A stretch of DNA of 64,000 nt, taken from positions 1 through 64,000 of the forward strand of contig JANQBS010000200.1 in the NCBI GenBank assembly GCA_033085395.1. Reading direction: 5' to 3'. The position numbers and the translations under genes were made by a program. This stretch comes from Xanthoparmelia taractica. Lineage: Eukaryota; Ascomycota; Lecanoromycetes; Lecanorales; Parmeliaceae. Shown here one piece after another: positions 33,000-44,640 of the stretch; positions within the stretch are counted from its first letter, which is position 1; each line of letters starts with the position of its first letter. The notes beneath the pieces were generated by a model that was given only the letters and a program-made list of their open reading frames with translations, was not told the origin of the DNA and ran no database searches.

Positions 33000-35874
33000 T
33001 TATTATAGTATAATATAATCTTTCTTCTATCGTATTATAATTATAGCTATCTTTAGAAGCTTTATTAAGTATCTATATCTCATCGCAATAAAGATATAGA
33101 TTATAAAAAATACTACGATACATCTCAAAGCACTACTGTCTATATTACTTCGAATTCTTTAAGCGCATTTCTTTTACGCATTAATCTCCTTACTATAAAT
33201 AATTCTTATCTTTAAAATAATTATTCTAAGTTAAAACGACTGCGATTAGCCCATAAAAACGATGCGAATATCGAATATTATATCACGCTATCGATTTAGT
33301 TTTATACTATTAATTCGTCGTATTAGCATTAATAGCATTTATTCTTATTCGAGATAATATAAAGCGTATCGCCGAGAATCGTCGCAAATCGCTATTAAGC
33401 GTAAAATACTATAATTATTATACGCTCGCTATTACGTAATCGCTAAATTCTCTAAAATATTATTAGCTTTTTTATATAAAATACGCTAAAAGCGAGAAAT
33501 AATATATTGTTATCGCTTATCTTACAATATTAAAATTCAATAATAAATAATTAATTTTTAATATCTTAAATACGAAATATTCGTAATAAGAATTAAAAAT
33601 AAATTAAAGATAAATTTAATTACTAGTTAGAAGAAAAATTAATCTTTATCTCGTATATCTTAAATATTAATATATAAGAAGAAAAAATTCTTTATAATAA
33701 TAAAAAGAGAATAAATTATAAGAAAGCGATCTTATAAGAAAATTAATATAATAATTAAAACTTATAAGCGTATAAGATAAGATCTTCGATTAGAAGAGTT
33801 AATTAATTATAAAGATAGCTCGAAAAGCGAAGTATATTTAAACTCGCATTTATTTATAAAGATAGATATCTTCTCGAAAAAATATCGCTTATATATTAAA
33901 TTTCTTTCTTCTTTATCTAAGTCTTTAAAGAAAAACTTTATTTAAATATATTTCTTAAATAATTATATAAGAGAACTTCGTTAATAATAATTTAAATTAT
34001 ATTAAATTAATCTTAAAGCTTAACGAGACTTCTTATATACGCTATAGATTCTTATAATTATTCTAAACCTCTTCGATAAAGATAATAACTATTTCTTAAT
34101 CGCACGCGCTAATTGAATTTCTATCTTTAAATAATTAATTTCTAAATTATTATTAAAGTCTATCTTTAAGAGAGAAGAGCTTTTTAATTTTCTAGCACGC
34201 CCTATATTATTAGCGTTATTTATCTTATTTACTTCTTTATTAAGCTTCGAAATCTAAATATTATAATTAAAAAAATTAAATTTTTAATTAGTCTAAACGT
34301 ACTTAATAAGATCGATATATTTAAGAATATTTTTAATTATTAAAGATAAAAGCGATAGATATAAGACTTTTTAAAAATATTAGATTTTTAATATTACGTC
34401 GAAGATAAATCTAATTAATTAGTTATTATTAATAATAAAGCGCTTATTATAATTTAAAATAGAGTATATTAAAAAATCTATATTATAATAAGAACGCGCT
34501 ATAAAGATAATTCTCGTAATAAAATCGAGAATTTTTTTAACGCTATTTTCGTCTAAAAAGAGTTAAAAGAATATAAATCTTATAACTTCGATATTCTTAA
34601 TTTTATAATTTAAAAATTAAAAGTTCTTACTCTATTAGTCTACGAAAATAGCTCTTAAGCGTATATTAATTAATTTATTAATATCTTATAAAAATTTAGA
34701 AATTAATTCGATAAGAATTTCTTTATTATTAATAAAAATTAAAAATAATATTATTTTTATAAAAAGCTGGGCTCTTAATATAATTTATATTATAAATATT
34801 ATAATTAAAATTATAACGTCTATAATAAGAAGAGTAAGATTAAATATTTATTAAATTACGTAATTACTCGCTCTTTTAATATAATAATTAATCTTATAAA
34901 TTTTATCTTAAACTTATAAATATATATACTATTAATTATCGTTATCGACGCTTTCGATTATATAAATTAAAGTATTATCACACTCGTCTCTCTTAAAGTT
35001 AATATTATAAAATATAAAATTCAAAATAATATTATCTTAAGTAACTCTCGCACGTTTATTTATATTATTAAATATTATATTATCTATAAGAGAGATTTCT
35101 ACTTTAACGCTAAATATAATTATAAGCGTTTACGCGAAGATAATAATTAGAGCGAAAGAGATAATTATAATAATTAAAAAAATAATAATAATAAGCTTAA
35201 AAAAATAAAGATAAGAACAAGAATAAGAATAAGAATATATTTTTTAGCGCTAAAGCCGCTATAATAATTAATTAGTTAAAGATTACTCGCTATTTCGTCG
35301 TCTATATCTTAAGCGCTTATAATCTTATTATTAACTCTAAAGCCCTACTTAATAGATATTATAAATTTATAATATCTACGTTTTTTAATAGAGCGTAAAT
35401 TATAATTCTTTTTATAATAGCGATTATATTTTTATTCTAAATTCGTAACTACGTCTATACTTAATATTTAATTTATAATTTCTCGATATTTATTACTTTC
35501 GAGCCCTTTAAATCGTCTCGCTCGATATATAAACTTATTAATAATTTAATAATTATTAGCTTCAATAATATTAATTTAAAATATAAGATTAATAACGTTA
35601 AATATATATAAATTCTTCGAGATATATAATTAATATCGAGCGATAATTATAATCTTATTTTTAAGAAATAATTAAAAAAATAAGATTATTTTCTCCCTTT
35701 CGTTTCGAGCGATCTCTCTATTAATTACGAGTAAATCTTCTTTAAATATATAAAAAGTCGCCTTTATATCTTAAATATTTAAAAAAAAAAAATTTAATAT
35801 TAGCGATTATTAATAAAAATATTTTTATTTATAATAAGTTTTTAATTAAGTTTAACTTAACGTATTCGAAGACT
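33000..35874 (+). pseudogene. gag and protease region of copia B
   Basis: RIP-broken frames cover the gag part. A lysine/asparagine-rich segment near 35130-35260 follows a possible CCHC remnant. Near 35300-35720 the order NLI-DSKALL..., VKYIxTLRDI and NYNLIFKK matches the region around the copia protease and the following conserved block. The gypsy element A is inserted after 35879. Compared with copy C, this copy has about 75 extra bases near 33865-33935. Confidence 0.5.
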
Positions 35875-35879
35875 CTATT

Positions 35880-36020
35880 TGTCACGAAAACGCACTTGCC
35901 AAGCCAATCAAGAAATCGGCTAAGGCAAGTGCTTGGCTGGCCCTAACTTAGATAGAATTTTCCAACTTAGGATAATCAAGAATTACACACCCAACTGACC
36001 TTACACTCATTGCTGTTACA
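35880..36020 (+). repeat. 5' LTR of gypsy A
   Basis: TGTCACG...GTTACA, 141 bp. It differs from the 3' LTR at seven positions, all C/T or G/A. It contains an inverted motif AGCCAA...TTGGCT. Confidence 0.95.
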
Positions 36021-36023
36021 GTA

Positions 36024-36037
36024 TGGTAGCAACGCCC
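36024..36037 (+). other. Primer-binding site of gypsy A
   Basis: TGGTAGCAACGCCC lies three bases after the LTR. Its complement ends in CCA (GGGCGTTGCTACCA), as expected for pairing with a tRNA 3' end. I did not identify the tRNA. Confidence 0.65.
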
Positions 36038-36689
36038 AAATAGCTATTATAGCTATTCCAGGAGATCCTCCATCATTGCTTCATCATTGCTTGATTAGTA
36101 CTTGTATATTCGTTGAGATAACCCTTCCCTTCTCCGCGGAGAACTATATTCTATCTAATGAGATCCGCATATAAAATCATCGAAATTCTTACCCGGTCGG
36201 AATCTCACTGAGTTCGTTATTAAAACTTATCTCTCTTATCTCCCTCACACTTACTATTATTACTATTATCGCTATAGCACACTTATTATTACTACATCAC
36301 TGTATTGCTACTATTGTAGACTATCACTGTTATTTCAAGCACGTTATCGCCTCTTTTTAAGCTACTTATCTCACTAAAAAAGAAAGGAAAATATTACACT
36401 AATTAATTATATATAATATCTTTATATTAATAAAAAGTCTTTCTTATTAATATAATACTATCTCTTCGTTATCAAGAAGGCTACTATTATTCTATTTTTA
36501 TTATCAAGAACACTACTATTATTCTATCTCCGTTATAGACTACTATTATTCTAACTTCGTTAGCTCTAAATCCTATCTCTCGAGATATTATTATATTAAT
36601 CTTTTAAATAGACGAATTTCTACACTTCGAGCACGCCTTTATTAATCTTATCTTCGACGATATTAAGTAATTTATTATCGATATCGTTA

Positions 36690-38890
36690 AGATTAATTTC
36701 AGGCCTCTAGAGATTGCAAAAGAAGTAGCTTTATTAGCCCGTGACGCACGTGTAAGAGCTCGTTTTATATCTATTAAGACTTTATTAAACTAATCTACTA
36801 GCTAAGCACTTAATCGATTAATTTTTAGGGCTACTCTAACTAGATTTAAGGCTAAAATCCAGCTATTAAGAAGACTAAGAGAACCTTCTTCTATCGGCGA
36901 TATTCCTTATTCTTCGCCTTTGGAAAATTCTATTATTAATAATTCTTCTATTAGAAATTCTTCTAATATTAACTCTAACTCTGATAATTCAACGGGTTTG
37001 AACTTTATATCGAATTCTACTTTAAATTCAAGTATAAATCCTACTTTTAAAGATACTTTAAGTAACTTTAATATAGCTAAAAATAATAAGGTCAACTGGT
37101 AGAATACTGGCTTCTTATAGCAACAATGAACTGCTTTATAAGGCCTTCTACGTAGTGTATCTGAATCGCCTAATGAGCGAGGACCGCCAGAATAGGATAG
37201 CATTAATGCCGTAGGAACAGTATCGGCATTAGTCAGTAAATGAAATGCTGATAATGTGAGATTCTTTAACCCGATGTATAAGGATAAGTCGATAGCTTTC
37301 GATGCTTCTTCAATAAAGTATACATTAAAAGAGATCTACTTTCGGAATATATATTTATTTCTAGAGTATACTCGTAACGTAGCTAGCATTAAAAGTGATA
37401 AGCTCGTTCGTATAAATCTTTAAATATGCTTTAAGGGACCTACTTTAAAATAATAATTAAGTGAGCTTTCTAATAATAATAAGCGTCTTATAAAGCTTAG
37501 AAATAAACTAAATAAGTGAGAGAGAATACTAGTCGAACGATTTAAGGCACTTATTAATATAATAATTAATTCGTTATTAAAGAAAAGATATATTATAAGG
37601 AATACTATTAGTAAAAGAAAGCCTAGAAAATATATATAAAAGATCTTACGTGCTTCGAAAGATATCGGCTTAATTAGTATTAAAAATTAACTTAATATAA
37701 TTTATAATAACTTAAATATTAAGCTAAGGCGTGACTTAAGAAGATTAAAGAATCGAATTATCTTATATAATTTTCTTGAGAAGATAAATAACCTCAAATA
37801 TAATTAATGAATCTATGCAAGTAGATATAATGCGAGAACGTAGAGATTTTCTACGAGGTCTTCTTAGAATCGTTATTAAAATTAGAGTAATAGTAATAGA
37901 GATATTTCTAATTAGTATCAACCTCGTTTATAACAGCAATCTTTTTAATTATTTCGGCCTCTATAAGATATAGGTTCTAATAATTAATATTAGCGGCCTT
38001 ACTTTTAGTAGTCTTTTCGTTAAAATAATAATTAATATAAGTAATTAACTCAATTATTTTCACGTTAATTCAATAATTAAAATACTTATTTTAATCCGCA
38101 GCAAAACGCTTAAATATCTTATCAGCCTCTATAAATCGCCGCTTCAAAAGTATTAAATTCGATCTCGAATCGATCTTCATTTAATAATTAATAACAGTAA
38201 TTTTCTTTAAGGTTAACTTAACAAAATTTTCCTTTAAGATTAGCCCAAGGTTTTCAGCAAAATTAAAGTAATTAAAGACCTTAATTTAATGCTATAAATC
38301 GTTCAAAAGTAGCGATCTATTAGGTCTCTGCTACTAATAAAAATGCTAAATATAACGAAGCTCAAAGTTCGAACTACTAGGAAGAAAATACTAGTATCGA
38401 ATACTTCTACTTTGCAGGCGAAGATTAGTATAAGAATAAGATATATTATGCTAATTCTAATGAGCTTTCTATATAGCCCGATAATTAGTTTGCTAACTTT
38501 ATGAATATCGAAACCTACTATCGAAATTACCACGAATCCTTCTCGTCTAAGATCAAACTATATAAGCATTTACGTATTGACTATTTTGGGAAGCACGTCT
38601 ATATCAACGAAGTAGTACTAATAAAGTCTTCTAATTCTTCTAACTTCGCTGATAAATAACTTATAAAGTCTTTCGCTAATAAGCAATTAAAAATTATTAA
38701 GTTTATTGCTTTTAATTAGGATTTGAGAAATAATTTTACTTTTCGAAGTTAAACTTACGCTATAATTAAAGTTAAACTCGATTCTGCTAATTAGAAGAAT
38801 AAGGTTTATACTAATATCGAATATAGTGTGAATTTAATAGATAAATTATAACATTTTTAGCAGTGTTCGAATATAGCTATCTTTAAGATA
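36690..38890 (+). pseudogene. gag of gypsy A
   Basis: Readable blocks are EVALLARDARVRARF, a Ser/Asn-rich linker at 36905-37080, and then FNPMYKDKSIAFDASSIKYT, YFRNIYLFLEY and VASIKSDKLVRINL. GPTLK**LSELSNNNKRLIK follows, the typical fungal gypsy Gag core in which the tryptophans have become stops. The frame is broken by many TAA and TAG codons. The 37-kb open frames seen on either strand are only parts of this gene or shadows of it. Confidence 0.65.
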
Positions 38891-38999
38891 ATAATATCTT
38901 TACGAGTGCGTGAAGTGAGTGCTTCTAAGTATAAGACTTCGGAGTATATTACGCAAGATATCTATCTTTCTAAAATTAATAATTAAGATCGAAAAATAC

Positions 39000-41000
39000 T
39001 TATATATCTACGTAGAGAGTTATATATTATCGATAACTTGCGTGTTAAAATACTTATTAAAAATAATATTATTAAGCCTAAAGAAATCGTTATTAATATA
39101 GTTAATAAGAAAGTAAGGATTAATAGCTATAGCACTACGATTAATATTATTACTCAATCTCGGGGCGAGTTTATGCGGAGAAAGATCTATATTAAATTAT
39201 CTATTTTTATGTCTCCGCATAGCGAGATAATTCTATTAATCAAGGAAATTAATCTATCTAACGATTATAATTTCTTATTCGAGTTAGCAGTATAAACGAA
39301 TTTAATAATATTCGCTTATTTAATTAATTATACGATAACTAGAATTCTAATTCGAAATAAGTCTAATATATCTATTCAAGTTTCAAGGAAATTAAGACTT
39401 AAAAATATTCTCGAAATAAATTACGAAAACTGCTTTTAAATTAATATCGAATCTAAATTCGCCTTAACGAAGATAGTTATAAATTTAAGCACGAACTTAA
39501 GCTTAAATCAAGTAACTTCCTTGCTAGCTAAAGAAACTAAGCTATTAAACGAAGTTATGATTTTCGGGGACGTATAGACTAAAGCTATATTAATCGATCT
39601 AGTTAACGAATTTTTATAGATCTAATAAGATATCGACTTTATTAAAGTGTTAGAAGAGAAATAAATAAAGCTTTTATTAAGAAATAATTAATAAACTAAG
39701 ATTAGTAAAAAAGTTAAGATCTATTCCTTAAGTATACGAGATCGAGAAGTAGTCGATAAAGTCTTTAATAAGTTACACGAATAGGGAAGACTTAAATAAA
39801 TTAAAAATTCCACACCCTTCTTCTATTCGATATTCGTTATATAAAAAATACTACTTAATAACATTATTAAGAAAAGGCCTATAATTAATATTTGAGGCCT
39901 AAATAACTTACTACTTTGAGATGCATATTTAGTGTCTCTTTAATAGGATATAATTGAGATACTAATAGATTATAATTTTATTTTAGTAATCGACGCTACT
40001 TTCTTTTTCTATTAATAATAAGTGTATTTAGACTATCGCTATATATAGATCGTTATAAGTTATAGAGATTAGAAAACCTTTAATATTTTAATTATAAATT
40101 ATATAAATTCGATTATCTATATTTAACGCTAAATTAATAAGATCTTGCGATATATTTTCAACGTAAAGGCTTACGTTAATAATATAGTTACGAGTGTTAG
40201 AATATTTTAATAGCACTTGCAAGATCTCCGTTAATTATTTAAGCTTTTTATAAGATTTAATATTACTATTTCTTCTATAAAAGCCTTTCTAGAATATTCG
40301 AACGTTAATTTGCTAAATAGAAAAGTTAACTCTTTCGACTTAATTTCGTTAGAGGATAAGCTTAAAGCTATCTCGAACTTATAGTATCTTAGCACTTTGA
40401 GAGAGCTCGAACACTATCTAAAATTAACTAACTATCTGCGTTAATATATTTATTTCTATATATAATTAATATAGCTCTTATAGGATCTTAAGATATTACT
40501 TCTTAAGGAAGTATCGACTGAACGTTAGCGAAAGTAATATTCTTTTAAAACAAAATTACCTATAACGTCAGAGAAGCAATTGGCTTCTTTTTAGCTTCTT
40601 TAAGAAGCATTATCTTAATTAATAATTTTAGTGCATTTTGACAATACTTAAACTTTATAAATTAACTTAAATATCTTAAAGAAGTTTGGTTTTGAGGCGA
40701 TAATCTTTTATATCAAATTAAATTCTTATATTAAATCGAATAATAATATTAAAAATATATATAAGAGTAACAAATGACCTTCTCGTGCAGATACGAAGTC
40801 TATTCTTTTTCTATTAAGGCTACTAACTATAGTAGAAAGAAATTATTGGTCTACGGAGTTGAAGATTGCTGGCCTTATTTGATATCTAAAGAAAATAAGA
40901 TATATAATCGAATCTTTAAAGTATCCTATAAGAATATAGATCGACTATTCTATTATTATTGATATTATAAAGTAAAATTCGATTATTTCAATCACGTTAA
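39000..41000 (+). pseudogene. Protease, reverse transcriptase and RNase H of gypsy A
   Basis: The RT core reads KRPIINI*GLNNLLL, DAYLVSL**DIIEILI, LVIDATFFFY, KAYVNNIVTSVRIF (the YVDD box, now YVNN through G-to-A) and LQDLR*LFKLFIRFN. The tether and RNase H follow, with LEHYLKLTNYLR, NYWSTELKIAGLI and TDYSIIIDIIK. This is the fungal Ty3/gypsy type. The protease region before 39700 is only tentatively placed. An ATG frame at 40774-40962 is out of frame with RNase H and is not a separate gene. Confidence 0.75.
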
Positions 41001-42330
41001 TAATAAGAATAAATATTCGCTTAATTCGAGCTACTTAGTTCTTAAGACAATTTAATTTAGCCGTCTCTCACAAATCTAGCAAAGAGTATATTATATCTAA
41101 TGCTCTATCGAGGCTTACAAGTCTAAATAAGGATAATTCGCTACCTTATTATTATTTGAAGTTGGATGCACTCTATATTTTCACTGCAAGCTTGGTAGAA
41201 ATGAATTCTTTATTTTATAAAAAGTGTATTTAAGGCTATTAGAAAGATGATTATTAAAAAAGGATTTCATTATAGCTTAATATTAATAATAGTCTCAGCG
41301 AGGATATAGCTTCTTTGTCTTTTATACGGGGAAAACATCTCTATGCTACTAATGCGAATCCCTATTTTTCGCCTCGGCCGAAAGAGAATTAGTAAAGTCT
41401 ACAGTAAGAATAGTAAAGTCTCACTCACGAAATGCAGAGAGATCTCATTTTTCATGTTAATAGAATTACGAGTCATTAACGACTTTATATTCTCTCTTTA
41501 CTAATAAAAGATATTCTTACTTTAGCATATAGAAAAGGATATTCTAGCTTTTAGAGATACTACGAGATTATTATATTATTCTAATATATTTATGAAATCA
41601 CAAAGCACTTGTAGAACTTTATTCAATATTACCTAGAGTGTTTAGTGCTATAGATAAGAAGACATATATCTTACGATAGCTTATAATTAATCTTATCTTC
41701 ACTTATATCTTTTTATACTCTAACTATTAACTTTATTCTAATATTATCTCTCTTAAATTATAAATTAAATTATATTATATCTATTATTTATAAGTTTATT
41801 AAAGTTATTTAATTACTCTCTAATAAGTTAACTTAAAAAGTATCTAATTAAGTAAAAGCACTTTTAAATCGATTTGATATTATTAATTAAGAAATCTCAA
41901 AAGTTATTATTAGCGATCGAGATAGGAAATTTCTTTCGAAGCTCTAAGAATCGCTCTTTAAACTATTAAAGATTTCTCTACTTTATTTAATAATCTATCA
42001 CTCGTAGATTAATAGTACGAGCGAACGCATAAATTAAACTACTGAGATAGCTTTGAGATACTTTATATATGCCCTTGATAGATCTTCTCTATAGTCGAAT
42101 ATGCTATTACGAATATAGATCTTCTTAAATAACTCCGCCTCTTCTGGGATTACGTCGAGCGAAGTAACCTATAATTTTACTCTCAATAGATCTTTAGATT
42201 TGCTTCGTTTACTAATTAAGATCGATCACGTCTCTACACGAATTATAGTTAAAGATATTATCGATTTTACTTAAATATCTAATAAATTTTATTACGATAG
42301 AAAATATCAATTAATATTTCTCAAGATAAG
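41000..42330 (+). pseudogene. Integrase of gypsy A
   Basis: Starts after SHKSSKEYIISNALSRL (the conserved connection before the zinc-binding region). The catalytic core shows ISDRDRKFLSKL*ESLFKLL, YHS*INSTSERIN*TTEIAL and RYFIYALDRSSL*SNMLLRI, the DDE-region signature SDRDxxFLSxLW...YHPQTNGxSERxNQT. Tryptophan and glutamine codons have become stops. Confidence 0.8.
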
Positions 42331-42559
42331 AGAGTGAGCGCTTCTCCGACTATATAAGGGCTATAAGATCCTCTCTATTCTGGGCATTATCAATAAGCTA
42401 TTATAGTAGTATATTAATTCTTTTTAGGTAGTGAATAGAGTAGATAGACTCGCATATAGACTTACTGTTTCTATAGAATAAAGAGTATATTCTATCTTTA
42501 TCATAGCATAATTGAAGCCTTATCCTGCCCCATAGAGCGATTCTTTTTAACGCCCTCGG

Positions 42560-42790
42560 CCTCAGCATATCTTATCTATTTTTATTAATAATAATAATAC
42601 TATTAATTTAGAAATCGAATAGCTTCTTAATAAGCGAATCACTAAGAAAGAACGTGATTTAACTATAGAATACCTGGTGAGATGAAAGAAATATGATTCT
42701 AAATATAACCAGTGATATAATATTAAGGATCTTAATAACGCTTCTAAGTTGATGAAGGAGTATAAGAAGAAAGCAGCTAGAATTCGAGCT
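42560..42790 (+). pseudogene. Chromodomain of gypsy A
   Basis: The C-terminus reads LEIE*LLNKRITKKERDLTI, EYLVR*KKYDSKYNQ*YNIK and DLNNASKLMKEYKKK, a chromodomain pattern (EVExLLxxRxxxxxxxYLVRWKGY...W). This marks the element as a chromovirus, whose integrase may direct insertion to particular histone marks. Confidence 0.8.
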
Positions 42791-43262
42791 ATTACACCTA
42801 CAATTACACTTATTTCTATAAGCTTATCTCCGTCTTCTTAGTCGAATTCTATAAAAAGGAGAGATCTTTTTAAAAAGCATAATATCGCTACTTTATTAAT
42901 GTCTTTATAAATAAAGTGGGAAGTATTTAAGAAAATATACGATACTACACCTAAAGGACACTCACACTACGTCTACTTATTTTATCACTATATTTAAACG
43001 TTTAACGAGTATTATCGACCGGGAAATAATTCCCCTCTACTTGATAACGTTTATATAATTATTGAAGAGAGATAATAAGCATAGTCGTTGTGTTGTAATA
43101 TGAAGGAGTTTATATATTAACTGATATTCTAACTATATGATTTAGCCGTCGAAAAGACCTCACTGTTACTAACTTTCCGCCGATATTAGTATACTACCAC
43201 GCTATCATCACACTACTTGATTGATAGAGTTTTTTCTATATACTTCAGACATGTATATAGTA

Positions 43263-43278
43263 AGCGAGGTCGCTCGCT
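43263..43278. other. Short hairpin near the 3' end of gypsy A
   Basis: AGCGAG-GTCG-CTCGCT forms a perfect 6-bp stem with a 4-base loop, 24 bases upstream of the 3' LTR. Its position in the 3' untranslated part suggests an RNA element, but this is speculation. Confidence 0.4.
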
Positions 43279-43301
43279 TTTTCTTCTATTTCGGCGGATG
43301 C

Positions 43302-43442
43302 TGTCACGAAAACGCACTTGCCAAGCCAATCAAGAAATCGGCTAAGGTAAGTGCTTGGCTGGCCCTGACTTAGATAGAATTTTCCAACTTAGGATAATCA
43401 AGAATTACACACTCAACTAATCTTACACCCATTGCTATTACA
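43302..43442 (+). repeat. 3' LTR of gypsy A
   Basis: 141 bp, TGTCACG...ATTACA, followed directly by the target duplication CTATT. About 95% identical to the 5' LTR, with transitions only. Confidence 0.95.
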
Positions 43443-43447
43443 CTATT

Positions 43448-44640
43448 CGAAGCGAATATTAATCTCGCAGCGTTACAAATATAATATTTACGTTACGATT
43501 ATTTAAGTATTTAAAATCTTAAGAAACTTATTAAAATATATATTAAAATAATTCTTTCGATTTTATTATCGAGTGATATCTATAAGTTATATTCTATAAT
43601 TAATATAAAATAGATATTATATAAACTATATATTAAGTCTAATAAGCACGAAAATAACTTAATTTATAATAATCTTTAAAGTCTCTTCGAATTCTTATAT
43701 AATAATTATTAATTTATAATAATCTATATTTACGATAAAACTTTACGCTTTATTATTTATCTCTTATTAAATAAATTTAATAAAATAATTTTTATAATCT
43801 TTAAGATATTTCTTAATAATATAAAATACAATAATTATTAATATATATATCTGCGATTTAATTATGAAATAAAATTCGATAATTATTAATATATATATCT
43901 GCGATTTAATTATGAAATAAAATTCGATAATTATAAGATAAAGATTTTTTATATATTTAAAGATATTATTTAAAAGAAAATTATCTTCGATAACTCTTAA
44001 ATAAATAATAAATCTAAGCGTCTCGATATTATTATTTAGCGTAAAATTAGCGCAATACTTAAAGAAAGCGATCTTTTATAAAAATATTAATTAAAATTCG
44101 TTTAAATTATTAATATTTTACGAAATATTTAATTAATTATAAAGCGCGATATTATTTCTCACTAGACATATATCGAGTTTCTATTCGATATATTATATCT
44201 TCATATTATCAAATAAATTAAATATTATTAAGTTATGCTACGAAGTTATATCTAAAAGAAATATTAAAATCGCGTTATTAAAGATTAACTATTAAGCTAT
44301 AAAAATAAATTTTATTATATATTTATATTTAATAACGAAGTTAAAATTATTATAAATATTAAATAAATCGATAACGTTTTTTTTAAATTTATCTTCTTTC
44401 GACTAAGCGACGACGTTATTATTAACGTTAAGACTATTGATTATTATTATAAGCGAAGAATAATAAAGAATTAAAAATAATTTTTAATCTTTATTATAAT
44501 TTTAGAGAAAAAGCGCTAAAAATAAAGACTTATAATTATCGTTAAAGAAGAAATTCTTAATTTTTTAAATATTATTAAGATCGAATTAATAAAAATAATT
44601 TTATTAATTACTATATAAGCGATTAACTTAAAATTAATAA
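43448..44640 (+). pseudogene. Integrase region of copia B
   Basis: Continues the copia reading after the gypsy insertion. Readable parts include YDKTLRFIIYLLLNKFNKII, SDLL*KY*LKFV and a string with the spacing of the copia block QNGVSERLNRTL...ESDLPxxYW. RIP damage is heavy. It contains a 48-bp tandem duplication (see 43833-43928). Confidence 0.6.
43833..43928 (+). repeat. Exact 48-bp tandem duplication in copia B
   Basis: 43833-43880 and 43881-43928 are identical 48-bp units. Copy C (about 63399-63446) has the unit once. Both units carry the same RIP-type changes, so the duplication came after the mutations. Confidence 0.9.

Larger units (their letters stand above)
35880..43442 (+). mobile_element. 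Chromodomain Ty3/gypsy element A (level 3 of nest)
   Basis: Full-length 7563-bp element with two 141-bp LTRs and a perfect 5-bp target duplication CTATT (35875-35879 and 43443-43447). The uninterrupted copia copy C near 63010-63020 confirms that the target was GACTCTATT within copia coding DNA. gag, reverse transcriptase, RNase H, integrase and chromodomain remnants follow in order on the plus strand. It is the least mutated of the three nested elements, so it is presumably the youngest. Confidence 0.95.

Noticed and set aside
36907..37203. 98-residue minus-strand frame
   Set aside because: Antisense to the Ser/Asn-rich gag linker of gypsy A; the acidic/hydrophobic composition follows from that.
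40774..40962. ATG-initiated 62-residue frame on the plus strand
   Set aside because: It is out of frame with, and overlaps, the readable RNase H segment (NYWSTELKIAG) of gypsy A.
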